Part shown: positions 10,847-22,893 of the stretch, one piece after another
Layout of the letters: each line of letters opens with the position of its first letter
How positions within the stretch are numbered: position 1 is the stretch's first letter
Origin: Tetrastigma voinierianum
Lineage: Eukaryota > Streptophyta > Magnoliopsida > Vitales > Vitaceae
Assembly (NCBI GenBank): GCA_016808115.1
Contig: JAEQBH010005416.1
Coordinates: 186,001-250,000, forward strand
Direction of reading: 5' to 3'
DNA: 64,000 bases
Notes under the pieces: model-generated
The model's input: only the letters and a program-made list of their open reading frames with translations
What the model was told of the DNA's origin: nothing
Databases searched by the model: none
Program-made: the position numbers and the translations under genes

Positions 10847-11487
10847 AACAAGGGAATAAGATAGTTGTTCGTGGACTCGGACTGCACGGGGCTCCGCCGA
10901 TCGAGCAAGTCATCCACACGGTGGGTGGTGTTGTTCGGGTGAAGTAAGGTTGGGGCGGCGCTTTCACAGGCTGTTCTCTTCGCCAAAGAAGCGCTACGTA
11001 TGAAGGAGGCCAACTCGTCAGTTGCGGGAATCATGCTATTCCTTCACCGCTCCGCTGCTCCTGCCCCGGTTCATGGAGATTTATGAATCGAATGGTGGAT
11101 CTCCCATTTACTTGGTTTACTTCTTGAACCGGTGAATTGTAGCTAAATCGCGATGATCGGGGAATGGTTCCCACAGACGGTGCCAATGAAAGGGTTTTTA
11201 GTTCTTCCACAAAGTAATAGCTGAAAGGTTCAGGTCTTTAACCAATGCTATTAAAGCCTCTTTCCCTTGGTTCAAAAGTCTTCAATCTCCCTTTTGGTGT
11301 AATAAGTACCCCTTTTATAGACCATCTTAGTGGCCACGTGTCGGATTGTACCAGTAGGAGTTAGAGATCATTAGGTGGCGATCCGTAAAACACTCGAGTA
11401 TAGGTAGGTGGTTAGCGCCCATGTCGCACTTGAGTGCTACAGTGGACTTGGCTCCATATGGTGTGTTCGTGAGTGATTATGACTACA
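10847..11487 (-). mobile_element. Minus-strand Ty3/gypsy-type fragment: LTR, primer-binding site and start of gag
   Basis: Read on the minus strand, an LTR-like block begins TGTAGTCATAAT at 11487 and ends CTTTCA at 11187. It is followed at once by TTGGCACCGTCTGTGGGAA (11186-11168), the typical primer-binding region of one group of plant gypsy elements. A leader and a short coding start follow (MIPATDELASFIRSA at 11034). The fragment stops where the copia integrase begins, so most of the element was lost. Confidence 0.6.
11187..11487 (-). repeat. LTR of the minus-strand gypsy fragment
   Basis: About 301 bp with TG and CA ends. A TATA box, CTATAAAAGG, lies at 11320-11311 on the minus strand at a sensible distance before the LTR end and primer-binding site. 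The limits are inferred from TG/CA ends and the primer-binding site, because no second LTR is present to compare. Confidence 0.55.
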
Positions 11488-12260
11488 GACTCATGTATGC
11501 CGTATATCACATTTCGGTTTAAACTAAAAAACTGAACTGAAATTCTCAGTTTGGTTTTAAAAAATTTCAACTGGTTTCAATCGAAAATCAGAATTAAATT
11601 GTTTAAAAAAAAAATTTATTACCCAGTACCCATATCATATGAAAAATAATGGTTAACCCTATTTCTCTTATTTTCCTTCCCTTTACCCTTTGCAGATAGC
11701 CCTCAGTCGCCCTGCGCCCCTGCCCTCAACTCAACTCAATCTAGAGTCCAAACTCGTATCTCTCTCACTAGTCACCACTCGCCTATCCCTCTTCCTTGTC
11801 CAGAGTCTAGACTAGACCAAGCTTTTTTTACTATTTCTCACTACTCGCCTCTCCCCCCTCCTCCTCCGACAATCGTACTACTCTTCCTCCCGCTGTAGTG
11901 TTGTAATCACTACTTTAGTCGGCCCTTCCTGCCTCGCTTCAACAAATTCCATGGTTAATTATTTTATCGCCCCCCAATTTTTTTTCTCTGTTTATGTTCA
12001 TATATAACATATTCATTATTTTGACAGTAACCTAAAACTCTTTGTTTTCTATTTTGGGCCTAACCTAAAAATATCAGTGAGGTCAGGTGAGCTAATTTGA
12101 TCCAAGCTCAGATGTGCATAGACCACCAATAAATAAATAATGCAAACTTTTTTGTGGCTACTGTTTATGATATTGCAAATTTTGTTGTGCCTATTGTTTT
12201 TGTTTTTGCAAACTTGGGCAAAGATCTTAACCTTAATTCTGTGCTTAACTACTCAATTGT
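11488..12260 (+). other. Possible hAT 5' terminal/leader fragment
   Basis: About 11510-11610 contains runs such as TTCGGTTTAAACT and AACTGAACTGAAATTC that resemble the CCGAA/TTCGG subterminal repeats at 29930-30090 near the 3' end of the hAT element. A CT-rich leader-like stretch (11640-11960) follows. It could be the 5' end of that hAT element, separated by later insertions, or of a different hAT copy. No terminal TAGGGGTGAGCA-type end was found. Confidence 0.35.
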
Positions 12261-14497
12261 TGTAACACCCAAAATCATACCCTAATAGTTCTATAACATG
12301 TTTAGGGTATAATAAAAGTAAAAGTATATTTTTCTGGAATAAAATAAGGCTACAAATAAAATTTCGGAAACCCGGAATTTGTACAAGATACAAGGGTAAA
12401 AGTGTAATTTGTCAAAAAGGGACATAAAAGTCATATGACAAGAAGATGAGAGGCTATTGTATAAATAACACAAATTGTGGTGCAAATAATAAAGAGTGAG
12501 AGGACTAAAAGGTAATAAAAGGGAAATCGATCATATAAAAAGGCAAAATATCTCAAGTTTGGTTTCATTTTGAGAGCTCCAAATGTGAAGAGATGTTAAT
12601 AATAAGAGAAAACGAAGAAAAAGAGGGAGAAGAACAAAGGTATGGAAGTCTAGTTTTTTGTATGGAAACTATGATTTTGGTATGAATTTTAGTATAGAAG
12701 TATGAGTTTTTATGGATTAGTATGGATTTTAGTATGGAAGTATGGGTTTTTATGGATTAGTATGGATTTTAGTATGGAAGTATGGATTTTAGTATGGAAG
12801 TATGAGTTTTTATGGATTAGTTTGGATTTTGTATGGAACTTACTAAGTTTTGTGTAGAACTTGTATGGATTTTGAACTTTGGTTTTATTCCTACTTTTGG
12901 GCTGATTTTGGGATTGATTGTAGGATGGTTTTATGCCGTGTTTTTTGGCATGTTTTGTGGCCTCAATTGGGAGGATATTGTGGTCAGTGGACAAGGGCTA
13001 TTTCGAGATGGTTTCCAGTCAAAATGGTGTGTATTGGAGCTGCCAAGGAGCTCTTTGGCATCACAGGTGGTCGGGCCTAAAATTAAAGCCTTCCTTATTA
13101 TGCACTGCGTGGTTTCCACGCACTGTTTAGCCCCCACACTTTCAAACCTCCAACTTCGACGGTTATAACTTTTCTGCTCAACTCCGTTTTGGATGTTCTA
13201 GACTCTACAAAGCCCTTGAGTCTAGAATCCATTCATATATAGCTTGATAATACTGGAACTCATATTAAGTCCATAAATCATGAAAACAAGAGGCTCCCAT
13301 CGGTTCGCTTCGTAGTAATCGCTCATAGAAGCTTCAATCCTCGTGGACGCAATATAATTTCTTCATCCGAACTCCGCTTTTGGATGTTCTCGACTTCTAT
13401 GGAAAGCCTCGAGAGAATCGACCCATATATACTAATAAATTAATGATAAAGAATATCTCATAAGCATACATGGTAACCATAGTTATTCATGCATATAATG
13501 AGATATGAAAAATGCAAATATACTAATAAATGATTGTAAATATCGCATATGATTACCGGATGACAATAATTTTTCAGGAATATGAGATATGTAATGAACA
13601 TAAAATACACATGGATTGTCTACTTAGAACCTGATAGAGGGATAGATGGACATGCCTATTAGGGAAAAACAAGTCTCAAAGATACCGATCATTGCCCTAT
13701 TTTGGTCATTACAAATGCTTCGACTTATAGATGGTCATTGTCTAGTACAATGATAATAACGCCGCCCTTATGTATGGTCATTGTTTCACACAATGATAAT
13801 AAAGGTCTCAAGTTCTTATAGACCAATGCTTTCATACAAGAGTACGCTTCGCTCTTATAGCTTCCTTATCCACTTCTAAGGTTTACGCAAGCATGAAACA
13901 TAAAACAAATTACTTGAATATGACATATGAAATGATATGATATGATAAGAGAAGTATAACACACAGCATGACAAGTATATTGTGACAAGAACATGAAGCA
14001 AAGTGTAAAATGATCATAAATGAAACATGGTATGATAAGTAAATATGAAATATGTATAAGCATGTTTAAATGATATGATATGTTAGATGTATATGCATAT
14101 GTATAGAAGTGTGATGATCCGTGTTAGTGGTCGTCCACGAGTTTATTCCCACTAGGCGTAAAGCTTAGCATGAGTGTCTCATCCGTGTAGATACAGGAGA
14201 AGCATAAACGAGAAGTCCGGACACTCCACATCAACAACCAAGGCCAACACACTACTAGCGCCACTAAATACCTTTCGCTTATTCTCAGATATGTTTTGTT
14301 TTCAGAATAATGTAAATATTGTAAATGTTGAACACTTCCATATGGAGTTTGTATATATGTTGTAATCCGCCGCCATGTAATATAGTACAAGTTAAATGTT
14401 TAACATTATATGAATGAATGCTTAAAGGTTATCGCTTATAAAATAAATAAAACTCGACACCCCCGCTGACACCACGCATCGAAGTTAGGGGTGTCAC
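12261..14497 (+). repeat. 5' LTR of the gypsy element
   Basis: About 2.2 kb, longer than the 3' LTR. The excess includes a tandem array of about 40-bp units (12642-12840) and a duplicated block: GGATGTTCT plus about 50 bp occurs near 13190 and again near 13383. Confidence 0.85.
12642..12840 (+). repeat. About 40-bp tandem array inside the 5' LTR
   Basis: Units are built from TATGGATTTTAGTATGGAAG followed by TATGAGTTTTTATGGATTAG, repeated four to five times with partial copies. The array is not present in the 3' LTR. Confidence 0.85.
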
Positions 14498-14569
14498 GCC
14501 ATGGCACGTTTCAAGTTTAGCGCTTTCTAGAAGAGTCTTAGATTAAGGATGTACCTACATAGTAATGTG

Positions 14570-15610
14570 TTGACCTAATGCGATGTCTTGTTTTCAGATA
14601 GATGGATCGTCTTCAAATCCAGTCAAGAAGCAATAGAGAGTGTTAACCTAGGAGATCAAGGGTTGCCTACTTCGCATCCTTCCCGAACTGGCCGTAAGTG
14701 AGAGTCATGCCCCAGCCAAACCAAATGAAGTCTTGCTGAGAATATTGTAGGACATGGTTTCGGTATTGATAGATCGACCATTCCTAAAGCTCCAATAGAC
14801 ATACACAGAAGAAGACATGGAGTTGCAGGAATTCCATGGGCCGAGCATGGAAGAGCCGAGAGCACTTTGGTTAGAAAAGCTAGAAAGGGTATTGGAAGAG
14901 GTTAGACGCCCTCCCGATCAGAGAGCATCATGTGCAGTCTCACTATTATAGGGTGAGGCATATGATTTATGGAAACTGGTGCTCAAAAGTACAGGGATTC
15001 CAAATCCCATGACATGGAAATTATTTGTCCAAGAGTTCATGGCAAAGTATGTTACAGACATGTATAGGGAGTCCAAGTGGAAATCAGCTTCCCGAATATG
15101 AAGCAAATGAACTTATCTCGTGGCCGAGTATGAGAAAGAGTTTAGCCATCTCAGGAAATATGCACTGTGTTATTCACCGAGGCATTTTGGTGTGGTGTAA
15201 GTAATTCAAGATGGATTACATGATTCCATCAAGAGGTACTTAGCACTTGTGACTTCTCTCCAACATGTGAACTTTTATCAGTTGGTCCAAGCTGCAATGA
15301 AAGTGGAGAGACTAGAAACCAACAACAAAGAAAAGTCTCAAAAGAAGAAGTTCTCAAAAGGAGCCTCTCCTGTAAAAGAGCTAGAGATGTTCAAGCCGAG
15401 TTAGTACAGGGTTCGGCTACAAGAGGTAGAAGACAAGGAGGTACAAATAAAGATTCATAGTGAAGTAGAGGTGTCACTGGACAGGAGAAATCCCGAAGTG
15501 CTCTCATTGCCATAAACGACATTTGAGTGTTTGCAGGTTATTGACAGGAGGGTGTTTCCGGTGTGGAAGCCTTGAGCATTTGATAGCACAGTGTCCCTGA
15601 AAGTCAGGGG
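14570..15610 (+). pseudogene. Gypsy gag remnant with zinc knuckle
   Basis: Remnants of the capsid region are readable (KLFVQEFMAKYVTDM near 15018, YEKEFSHLRKYA near 15130). A nucleocapsid zinc knuckle follows near 15554-15600, CFRCGSLEHLIAQC, with the canonical CX2CX4HX4C spacing. An imperfect knuckle, CSHCHKRHLSVC, precedes it near 15498. Several stops and shifts mean that no gag protein can be made. Confidence 0.75.
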
Positions 15611-15999
15611 ATAATAAAAGTCAACAAGGAAGTGGCAGAGGAAGATCTGCGGCACCACTTTCGACTCGCGATCGAGGTAGGGGTCGTAGTGGCCCATCTC
15701 AAAGATAGAGAGGACGAGGGAGGCATAGTTTCGTAGACAAGGATCGCCCTATGTCTGCCAAAAGATCAAGACAAGCATACATGCTATGAAGGCTCGTGGA
15801 GGATCATGATGCTCCAAGAGGTTAATGTATATTTTCTTTATATGATATTGAGATGTATGCATTACTGATCTTGGATCTACTCATTCATATAAAGAATATA
15901 TGTATTTGACAAGTACCAGCATGAGAAATTAATATATTATATGCATGTGACTGTCCGATGTACAATGCGAGCGTGAATTAACGTATATATAAATTACCC

Positions 16000-18900
16000 C
16001 ATTGTTATACAAGCAAGAGAGTTTTTCACTGATTTGATAACCTTACCATTCCTAGAGTTTGACTTAATTATGGGAATGGATTTGTTAACTAAACACCGAG
16101 CCATCGTTGATTATGGACAAAAGACAAAGAGTGTCGATGCTCGATCAAATTGAGGTGATAATACAGGCATTAGATCCACAGAATGTCCAATGCGATCTCA
16201 AATTATGCAAAGCAGGAGATTTTATAAGAAAAGGATATGAGGCATTCTTAGCCTTGATACTTGACTCCAAGAGAGGTCTAGTTGATGTGGAAACGATTTT
16301 AGTAGTAAGGGAATTTTCGATGTATCTCGAAAAAGTTACTGCATTCTCGGGAGAGGAGGTGGACTTATCCATAGAAACTCGTGGTTAGAACAGCCCTCGT
16401 GTCTGGGTAAGGCACCTTACAGATGGCTCCAAGCAGAGTTTATGATTAAAGGTTCAAATACAAGAGCTTTTAGATAAAGGGTTTCAGACGACTGGGGTTA
16501 TTTGTCTTCTGCACTCCGCTTTATTTCAGGAAAAAGAAAGATGGCACTTCACGATGTACCGATTATCGGTAGATCAATAAGGTGACAGTGAAAAAAAAAT
16601 ACCCATTGCCGAGAATCGAAGACCTTTTTTATCTGTTGAAAGGAGCGGGTGTCTTTTCGAAGATCGACCTGCGATCTGGATATTATTAGTTGAGAATAAA
16701 GGAAGTAGATGTGCCGAAGTTCGCATTTAGAACTCGATATGGCCACATGAAGGTTGGTAATGCCATTTGCTGACTAATGCACCGACAAGACCATGGATTT
16801 AATGAATAAGGTATTCCCGAATCTCATGTGGATCGGGCCAGTGGTCTTTATCGATGACATCCTAGTGTATTCCAAGCGGATTATAACATGAACAACATCT
16901 CGAAAATAATCTCGCAACGCTAAGAGAAAAGCAGTTATATATGCTAAGCTCAGCAATGTGATTTTTGGCTAAAGGAAATTTCCTTCTTAGGCCATATATT
17001 GTGTCGAGGAGGGCATAAGAGTTGACCTGCCAAAGATCGGGAGGCCAGCTGTGACTGGTGAACCACCCTCGAAATGTAACCGAGGTATAGTTTCAGCCCA
17101 GCAGGTTATTATGTAAGATCTAGGAGGCTTTTTCTATAGCTTCCCGCCACCAAGTTACTCAGAAAGGAATAAAGTTTGAGGACAGACAAATGTCGAATAG
17201 TTTTGAAACAGCTTGAAAAGGATGCTTCGTTGAAGGACCAATATCGACGTTGTACCTCACTTCGAAAATAAGATACCTTGTAAAGTGATGCTCGCATCGT
17301 TTGGATGCGTACACGCAAGAGATGGGAAAGTGGTGGCTGATGCGGCCCAGCATTGGGCCAGCTCACATGAACATAATTATCCCACTACGACCTGCACGGC
17401 CAGGTAGATACTTGAAAATATGGTGACACTACTTATACGAGGAAAAGTGTAGAATTTACACCGATCATAAGAATCTCAAGTACTTGCTAACGCATAAATA
17501 GTTAAATTTGAGACAACGGAGGTGGTTAGAGTTATTCAAGGATTATGACTGCATCATAGACTACCACCCCGGAAAGGCTAATGTAGTAGCCGATGCTTTA
17601 AGCCAAAAGACAGTGGTAGCAATGTCACTACAATACAGTGATTGGAGACTAGCAGATGATGGAGCTATGTTAGCTCAACTAGAAGCGCAACCCGTTTTAA
17701 AGCCAATGATTATAGATGCGCAAAAATGATGAAGAGCTTAAAAAAGTTACATATGGTTAGAGATGGTGATTTATGACTGAAGCCAGTGAGTTAAGTACAG
17801 TCAGGCTTCCATAAATGTGACAGTGTGTGCCATATGATAAGAAGCCAAAGAAAAAGTCATATCTTGAGGCTCAATACCTAAGATTTACCATGCAACCCGG
17901 GAGGTAATAAGATGTACCCAGACTTGCCATTATTGGTGGGAAATGAACAAAAGAGATGTGACTGAGGATGTGTCTAAGTGTTTGATGTGTCAGCAAGTCA
18001 AAGCTGAACACCAAGTGCCAACAGGTTTGTTAAATCCTCTTTTAATTCCCCAATGGAAGTGGGATAACATTACCATGGATTTTATGTCGTTTCCTCTACA
18101 CAAATATAAGCATGACTATGTCCGGTGATTATCGAGAAACACAGTTCGGCCCATTTTAAGTCAAAGACTATTCTATGGATCGACTAGCCGAGCTATATGT
18201 GGAGGAGATTATACGACAGATGGTACCGCTATCTATCAGGTTAGATAGAGATCCGCTGCTTACATCACAGGTTTTGAAGGAATTACAATACAGGCTTTGG
18301 GCACTAAGTTGAACAACATTCCATCCTCAAACAGATGGACAGTCAGAGAGGTTGATTCAAGTACTTAAAGATATGCTTCGAGGTTGTGTCATGGAATTTT
18401 CGGGAAGTTGGGATAGGTATATTCCATTGATGGAATTTGCCTGTAACAATAGTTTTTAGTCAAGCATCGCATGACACCATACGAGGGCTTTGTATGGTCA
18501 AATGTAGAACCTTTGTGTGTTTGGATTCGAGTTAAATGAGCATAAAGTGATTAAGCCCATATAGTGAAAGATATGGAAGAGAAAGTGCAGGTTATTCGGA
18601 AAAGGTTAAAGGCGGCTAGTGATCGACAAATTTGAAGAGGAAAGACATTGCATATGAAGTGGGAGACAAGGTCTTCTTGAAAGTATAACCGTGGAGGAAA
18701 ATTATACAGTTTGGTAAAAAAGGAAAATTTAGTCCGAGGTTCTAGGGCCATATAAGGTTTTGGAACGAATTAGCCCTGTGGCTTATCGTTTGGCACTCCC
18801 TCCAAAATGGCCAAATTACACAATGTGTTTCATGTGTCGATGCTTCAAAGATATCGTCTCGACGAGTTGTACATACTCATCGCGTGTGATGTTCAAGTAC

Positions 18901-19075
18901 GCTGCATTTGTCATAAGGATGGAATAAAGCTATTCTCGCTGGAGAGGTAAACATTCGGCAACAAGGCACTTTAGTGAAAGCGCCAAGTAACACCATGGCA
19001 GGAATAAGCTACTTGGGAGCCAAAATCAACTATGAAAGCGCAGTATCCGCACCTTTTCACTACAAGTAAAAAAAA
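16000..19075 (+). pseudogene. Gypsy pol remnant (protease, RT, RNase H, integrase)
   Basis: A protease-like stretch near 16030-16140 reads LEFDLIMGMDLL. The reverse transcriptase active-site motif FIDDILVYSK is at 16846-16875. RNase H text appears near 17455-17620 (YTDHKNLKYLLTHK, then DYHPGKANVVADALSQK). The integrase zinc-binding part (CLMCQQVKAEHQVPTGLL) starts near 17976, and the C-terminal part follows near 18300-18850 (FHPQTDGQSERLIQVLKDML, then GPYKVLERISPVAYRLALPP). The chain is broken by many stops and shifts. Domain order places it in Ty3/gypsy. Confidence 0.85.
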
Positions 19076-19113
19076 AAAAATCGAGGACAAAATTTCTTTA
19101 AGTGGGGGAGAGT

Positions 19114-21041
19114 TGTAATACCCCAAAATATGTCATAACAGTTTTATAACATGTTTATGGTGTAATATAAGTTAAATCATAATTTTCGGGAAATAAAACA
19201 AGAAATGGAAAAATTATTTTAAGAAGTAAAGGTAAATTAGTAATTTAACACCAGACACAATGTGTCATAACACTATAAGTTTATATGCCAAAGTATAATA
19301 CTGGAGTTAAGTGGAAATAAATGAAAGAGATATGAGGGACTAAAAAAATGGAAAAATGGCACAAACCAAACAAGTGCCTTAATGTTAAATATGGATAAAG
19401 ACCAAAAGTGGTCTCCAAGAGCACAAGTACTCACCCAGAAAGATATAGATTTTAGAGAGAGGAAGAGAAGAGGGGGTTAATTCTCTCCATTTTTCCAGGT
19501 TTGGTGTGATCAAGAAGAAAAAACAATAGGAAGGAAGAAGAAAATAAAATATTAAGGTATGGACAAATCAAACCATAAACCTTTTTTTTTTTCAATGAAT
19601 TTGGGTATAAAAGAACCCTACTTGGTATATTGATGGTGTTTGACAGTTTTAGACTATATTTAGAGTTGTTTTGGTTTGGTTTTGTGGCTGATTTGGGGCT
19701 GTGTATGGAACTGGGCATGGATTCCCCAAAATTTTGAAACTTAGGAAACTCTCATAACCCATTAATTGTGTAGGATGGGGTTAGCAAACCATAAGTCTTC
19801 CCTTATATGTGTTTTAGGAATTGTTTGGTTGTGTTTTGGACTTTGGTTGGTTGATTGTAATCCTCAATTGATGAATATTTGTATTAAGGAAATATTGGGG
19901 TTTTAGGGGATATGCTGTCAAAATTTTTCCAAAACCCATGTTTTTGTTTTGATCATAATTTCTTCATCCGAACTCTGTTTCGGATGTTCTTGGACTCTAT
20001 GGAAAGCCCTTTGAGTTTAGAATCCATCCATATATAGCTTGATGAAATTGTAATAATAGTAAATAGCTCACAAGCATACATGGTAACCAAAGTTATTCAT
20101 GCATATAATGAGATATGAAAAATGCAAAGATACGAATAAATGATTGTAAATATTCTATAGATCATCTGATGACAATAATTATTCGAATATGAGATATGTA
20201 CCGAACATAAAATACACATGGATTGTCTACTTAGAACCCGTAGGGATAGATGAACATGCCTATTAGAAAAACAAGTACGCAAGATATCGACCGCTTGGCC
20301 TTCGTTGTCATTACAACGCTTTGTACTCTTTATAGATGGTCATTGTCTCGCATAATGATAATAAATAGCTTCGACCCTTATAAATGGTCATTATCTTGCA
20401 CAATGATAACAACGCCTTCGGGCCCTTATAAACCACTATTTAGGCATAAGATACGCCTGGGGCCCTTTATACTTCCTTTTATCCACTTTTCGCCGCGCAT
20501 GCAAGCATGAAACATAAAACAAATGACTTGAATATGACATATGATATGTATATGAACGTTGATAATAAATGTAACACGATATGATAAGTAAATATGAGAG
20601 GTATACATGTTTAAATGATATGATATGTTAGATGTATATGCATGTGTATAGAAGTGTGATGATCCGTGTTAGTGGTCGTCCACGAGTTTATTCCCACTAA
20701 GCGTAAAGCTTAGCATGAGTTTTCATTCGTGTAGGTATGGAAGCAGAGGCAAGAAGGCCAGACAACCCTCATCAGTCTCCAAGGTCAACACATAGTTTGA
20801 TGCCCATCGGAAGACTTTTTGGTCTATTTTGTATATGAAATATTCTTTTGTTGCTCAGAAACGTTTTGTATAAGCTCTAAATTCCCATTTGTGGATTTTA
20901 AATATATTTTGGAAGTTTCGCCGCGCGTAATATATCTCAAGATACATGCTTATTAGTATATGAATGAACATGTTATACAGGTGTGTAATGAACAAGGATT
21001 AATTCGCCATACATCGCACGGGTAAGGCCTGGTGCGTCACA
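19114..21041 (+). repeat. 3' LTR of the gypsy element
   Basis: It starts TGTAATACCCC directly after the purine tract and ends near GCGTCACA. It shares the ordered blocks of the 5' LTR but lacks the 40-bp array and the internal duplication. Confidence 0.85.
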
Positions 21042-21371
21042 CATGCAATGGCATTACATTGCATTTATGCACGGGACATCGCATGACATGAGTATGAGTG
21101 CATGGTAGAGATCGACACTGTGTTTGGTGTTCGATGGTGGGCTTGGTAAAATGAGACAACGTCCAAAATAAGTATCATGATTGCATAAAAGAAAAAGGAA
21201 ATGAAAAATACGTGTGTTAGTGATTAGTGCCCAAATAGTGCTATTTTGAACCCTATTTATTGCAAGTTTTGAACACTTTATAATGACCAAGATAATCAAC
21301 CTAATTCAGACATTAAGTGTCTCCCGCTGGTGCTACTGATCGCATTTTGCAAGAAATTTTGTAGTTTTTAC
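21042..21371. other. Gene-free repeat-like sequence left of the hAT insertion
   Basis: The right end (GTAGTTTTTAC) resumes after the hAT element at 23255. The joined text resembles the reverse complement of about 24790-24870, so the hAT insertion hit a member of the same repeat that lies in the loop of the neighbouring inverted repeat. Confidence 0.5.
21364..21371. repeat. 8-bp hAT target-site duplication, left copy
   Basis: GTTTTTAC is identical to 23255-23262. Eight bases is the usual duplication length of hAT transposons. Confidence 0.8.
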
Positions 21372-21539
21372 TAGTACCAAAGCCCTAGGCCCGAGGTCTC
21401 GCTTTGGGCCCGGCTCGGCTCGATGGGCTTTAGCCCGGCCAAAGCCCGAGAGGCCCAAGCCCGTAAAGGGGCGGATCACCAGTCAGCTGGCTTCATTTCA
21501 GCCCGCCGCCTGGGTTTTCCGACCATGGGCTTTTAGGCC

Positions 21540-21690
21540 CGCCCAGAGAAGCCCGCCCAGAAGCCCGTTTAGAAGCCCGCCTAGAGACCCGTCTAAAAGC
21601 CCGTCTATAGGCCCGCCCAGAGGCCCACTTAAAAGCCCACCTAGGCCCGCCCAGAGGCCCACTTAAAAGCCCGCCTAAAAGCCCAACCCC
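21540..21690. repeat. GCCCG-rich subterminal tandem repeat of the hAT element
   Basis: About a dozen degenerate 12-13 bp units of the form AGAAGCCCGCCC or AAAAGCCCGCCT. A related but less regular GC-rich block is at the other end (about 23085-23250). Confidence 0.85.
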
Positions 21691-22187
21691 TCCACGTAGT
21701 ATTCAAAAGTTAAATAAAAAGTAAGCTTAAAAACAATTCAAAATAAAAAATACATAATTTAAAATTTTATTAATCAAATATAATTAAATTTAGAAATGTA
21801 TGAAAAGTTTACATCATTACAAAATAAGTACATCCCAACTAAGTTGACACCTACTTATTTGTCAATTATTTGTACTTTTCAACCATAAGAAAATAAAAAT
21901 ACAATATACATTTCCAATAAAATATTTTAATCATTATTTTCTCGTGATCTGAACTATCTGATCCATTCATGTCTTCGATATTTTTAAGTTCTCTCGTAGT
22001 TAAACAATGCTGAAGGCTTAGCTTCTAACATGATCATTTAATCTCGTCTCGCTAAACTCAATCTTTTAAAGATACTAATGTCAGATTGCTGAGGTGACAA
22101 ATTACATCTCTTTTGCCAACCACTCTTCCACTTTACTAAAAGCAAATTCTTCGATGCGATCGTATCACAAAACATTCGGCTAATACA

Positions 22188-22265
22188 TCACGTGCAATAA
22201 TAGATAACACCGGGTATTTAATTTGTTGTTTTTTCCACCATTATAAAATATCAAATCTTCATATC
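22188..22265 (-). pseudogene. hAT transposase C-terminal (dimerisation) remnant
   Basis: The reading is FDIL-stop-WWKKQQIKYPVLS followed by IIARDVLA, the well-known start of the hAT dimerisation domain. One stop replaces a codon after FDIL and the frame decays further left. No BED finger or catalytic core is present in this element. Confidence 0.75.
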
Positions 22266-22497
22266 TTCAAACCGAATTTGTTTCTACACTCCAAGCATAT
22301 CTATCTATCTGTGTATTATTTAACTAGCTTGTTGTCTTTTTTTTCTTACTTTTGAACATTTTCCTAAAGGGCTTTTATAAAAAGATGGCGAGGCTTATCG
22401 ATTTAATGATTCATTTCAAACTAATATTATTACCATATTTTTCTTTATAAATATTGTATAAATATATAATAACGAATTTATTTCATCATTATGTTCT

Positions 22498-22893
22498 TCA
22501 CCACTTATGTTCCTTAAGTAAGTTCATCAGCCTGTCTTCATCAGCTTCAAGCATCTTCTTCCTTGGCAATAACATATTTCTGTAGCTTTGAATGCTTGGA
22601 TCCTTATTCTCTTCAGTAGTTCTTTGATCCGACCTCTGTGTGCTTGTTCCCAAAGGTGTCCTCGGCATAACTCCCCTCGGACTAGAACCCTTAGGCCCTG
22701 ACATTGACTCTCTTCTCTGTCTTCTCCTTGAAAAACCTACCAAATAGATTTAAAAAAAAAAAAAGAATTCAGAAAAAATAAGCAAAAATTCAACCTTAAA
22801 CCAAAGTAGGAGGACAATCACCATTGACTTACTAGAGCTCGCACCAATCCTATATGAAACCCCACTTAATGGGAACTCTCTGCGCCATGAATG
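22498..22893 (-). pseudogene. Possible captured host gene fragment (two exons and an intron) inside the hAT element
   Basis: A 61-nt exon (22893-22833) lies between an acceptor ACAG and a donor A|GTAAGT and encodes HSWRREFPLSGVSYRIGASS. A 96-base intron follows, with a T-rich tract and acceptor GGTAG. The next exon (22736-22498) continues in phase: it begins with a Ser codon completed across the junction, then FSRRRQRRESMSGPKGS, and closes with NLLKEHKW and a stop. The product is basic and Ser/Arg/Pro-rich at first and helical at the end. It does not resemble hAT transposase and I do not recognise the parent gene. It lies upstream of the transposase tail on the same strand. Capture, as in Pack-type elements, is inference. 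Confidence 0.5.

Larger units (their letters stand above)
12261..21041 (+). mobile_element. Decayed Ty3/gypsy retrotransposon with both LTRs
   Basis: LTRs at 12261-14497 and 19114-21041 share long blocks, for example GTGATGATCCGTGTTAGTGG (14110 and 20654). They begin TGTAACACCC and TGTAATACCC and end near GTGTCAC and GCGTCACA. Between them lie, in order, gag with a CCHC knuckle, protease region, reverse transcriptase (FIDDILVYSK), RNase H and integrase, the gypsy order. A polypurine tract AAGTGGGGGAGAG precedes the 3' LTR. The final coding motif, ATWEPKSTMKAQYPHLF in shifted frames, then IEDKISLSGG, recalls the C-terminal region of Tekay/Del-type chromoviruses. No matching target-site duplication was seen. 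The coding region is full of stops. Confidence 0.88.

Noticed and set aside
12833..13168. Overlapping open frames with hydrophobic text
   Set aside because: They lie in the 5' LTR of the gypsy element and occur in several frames at once.
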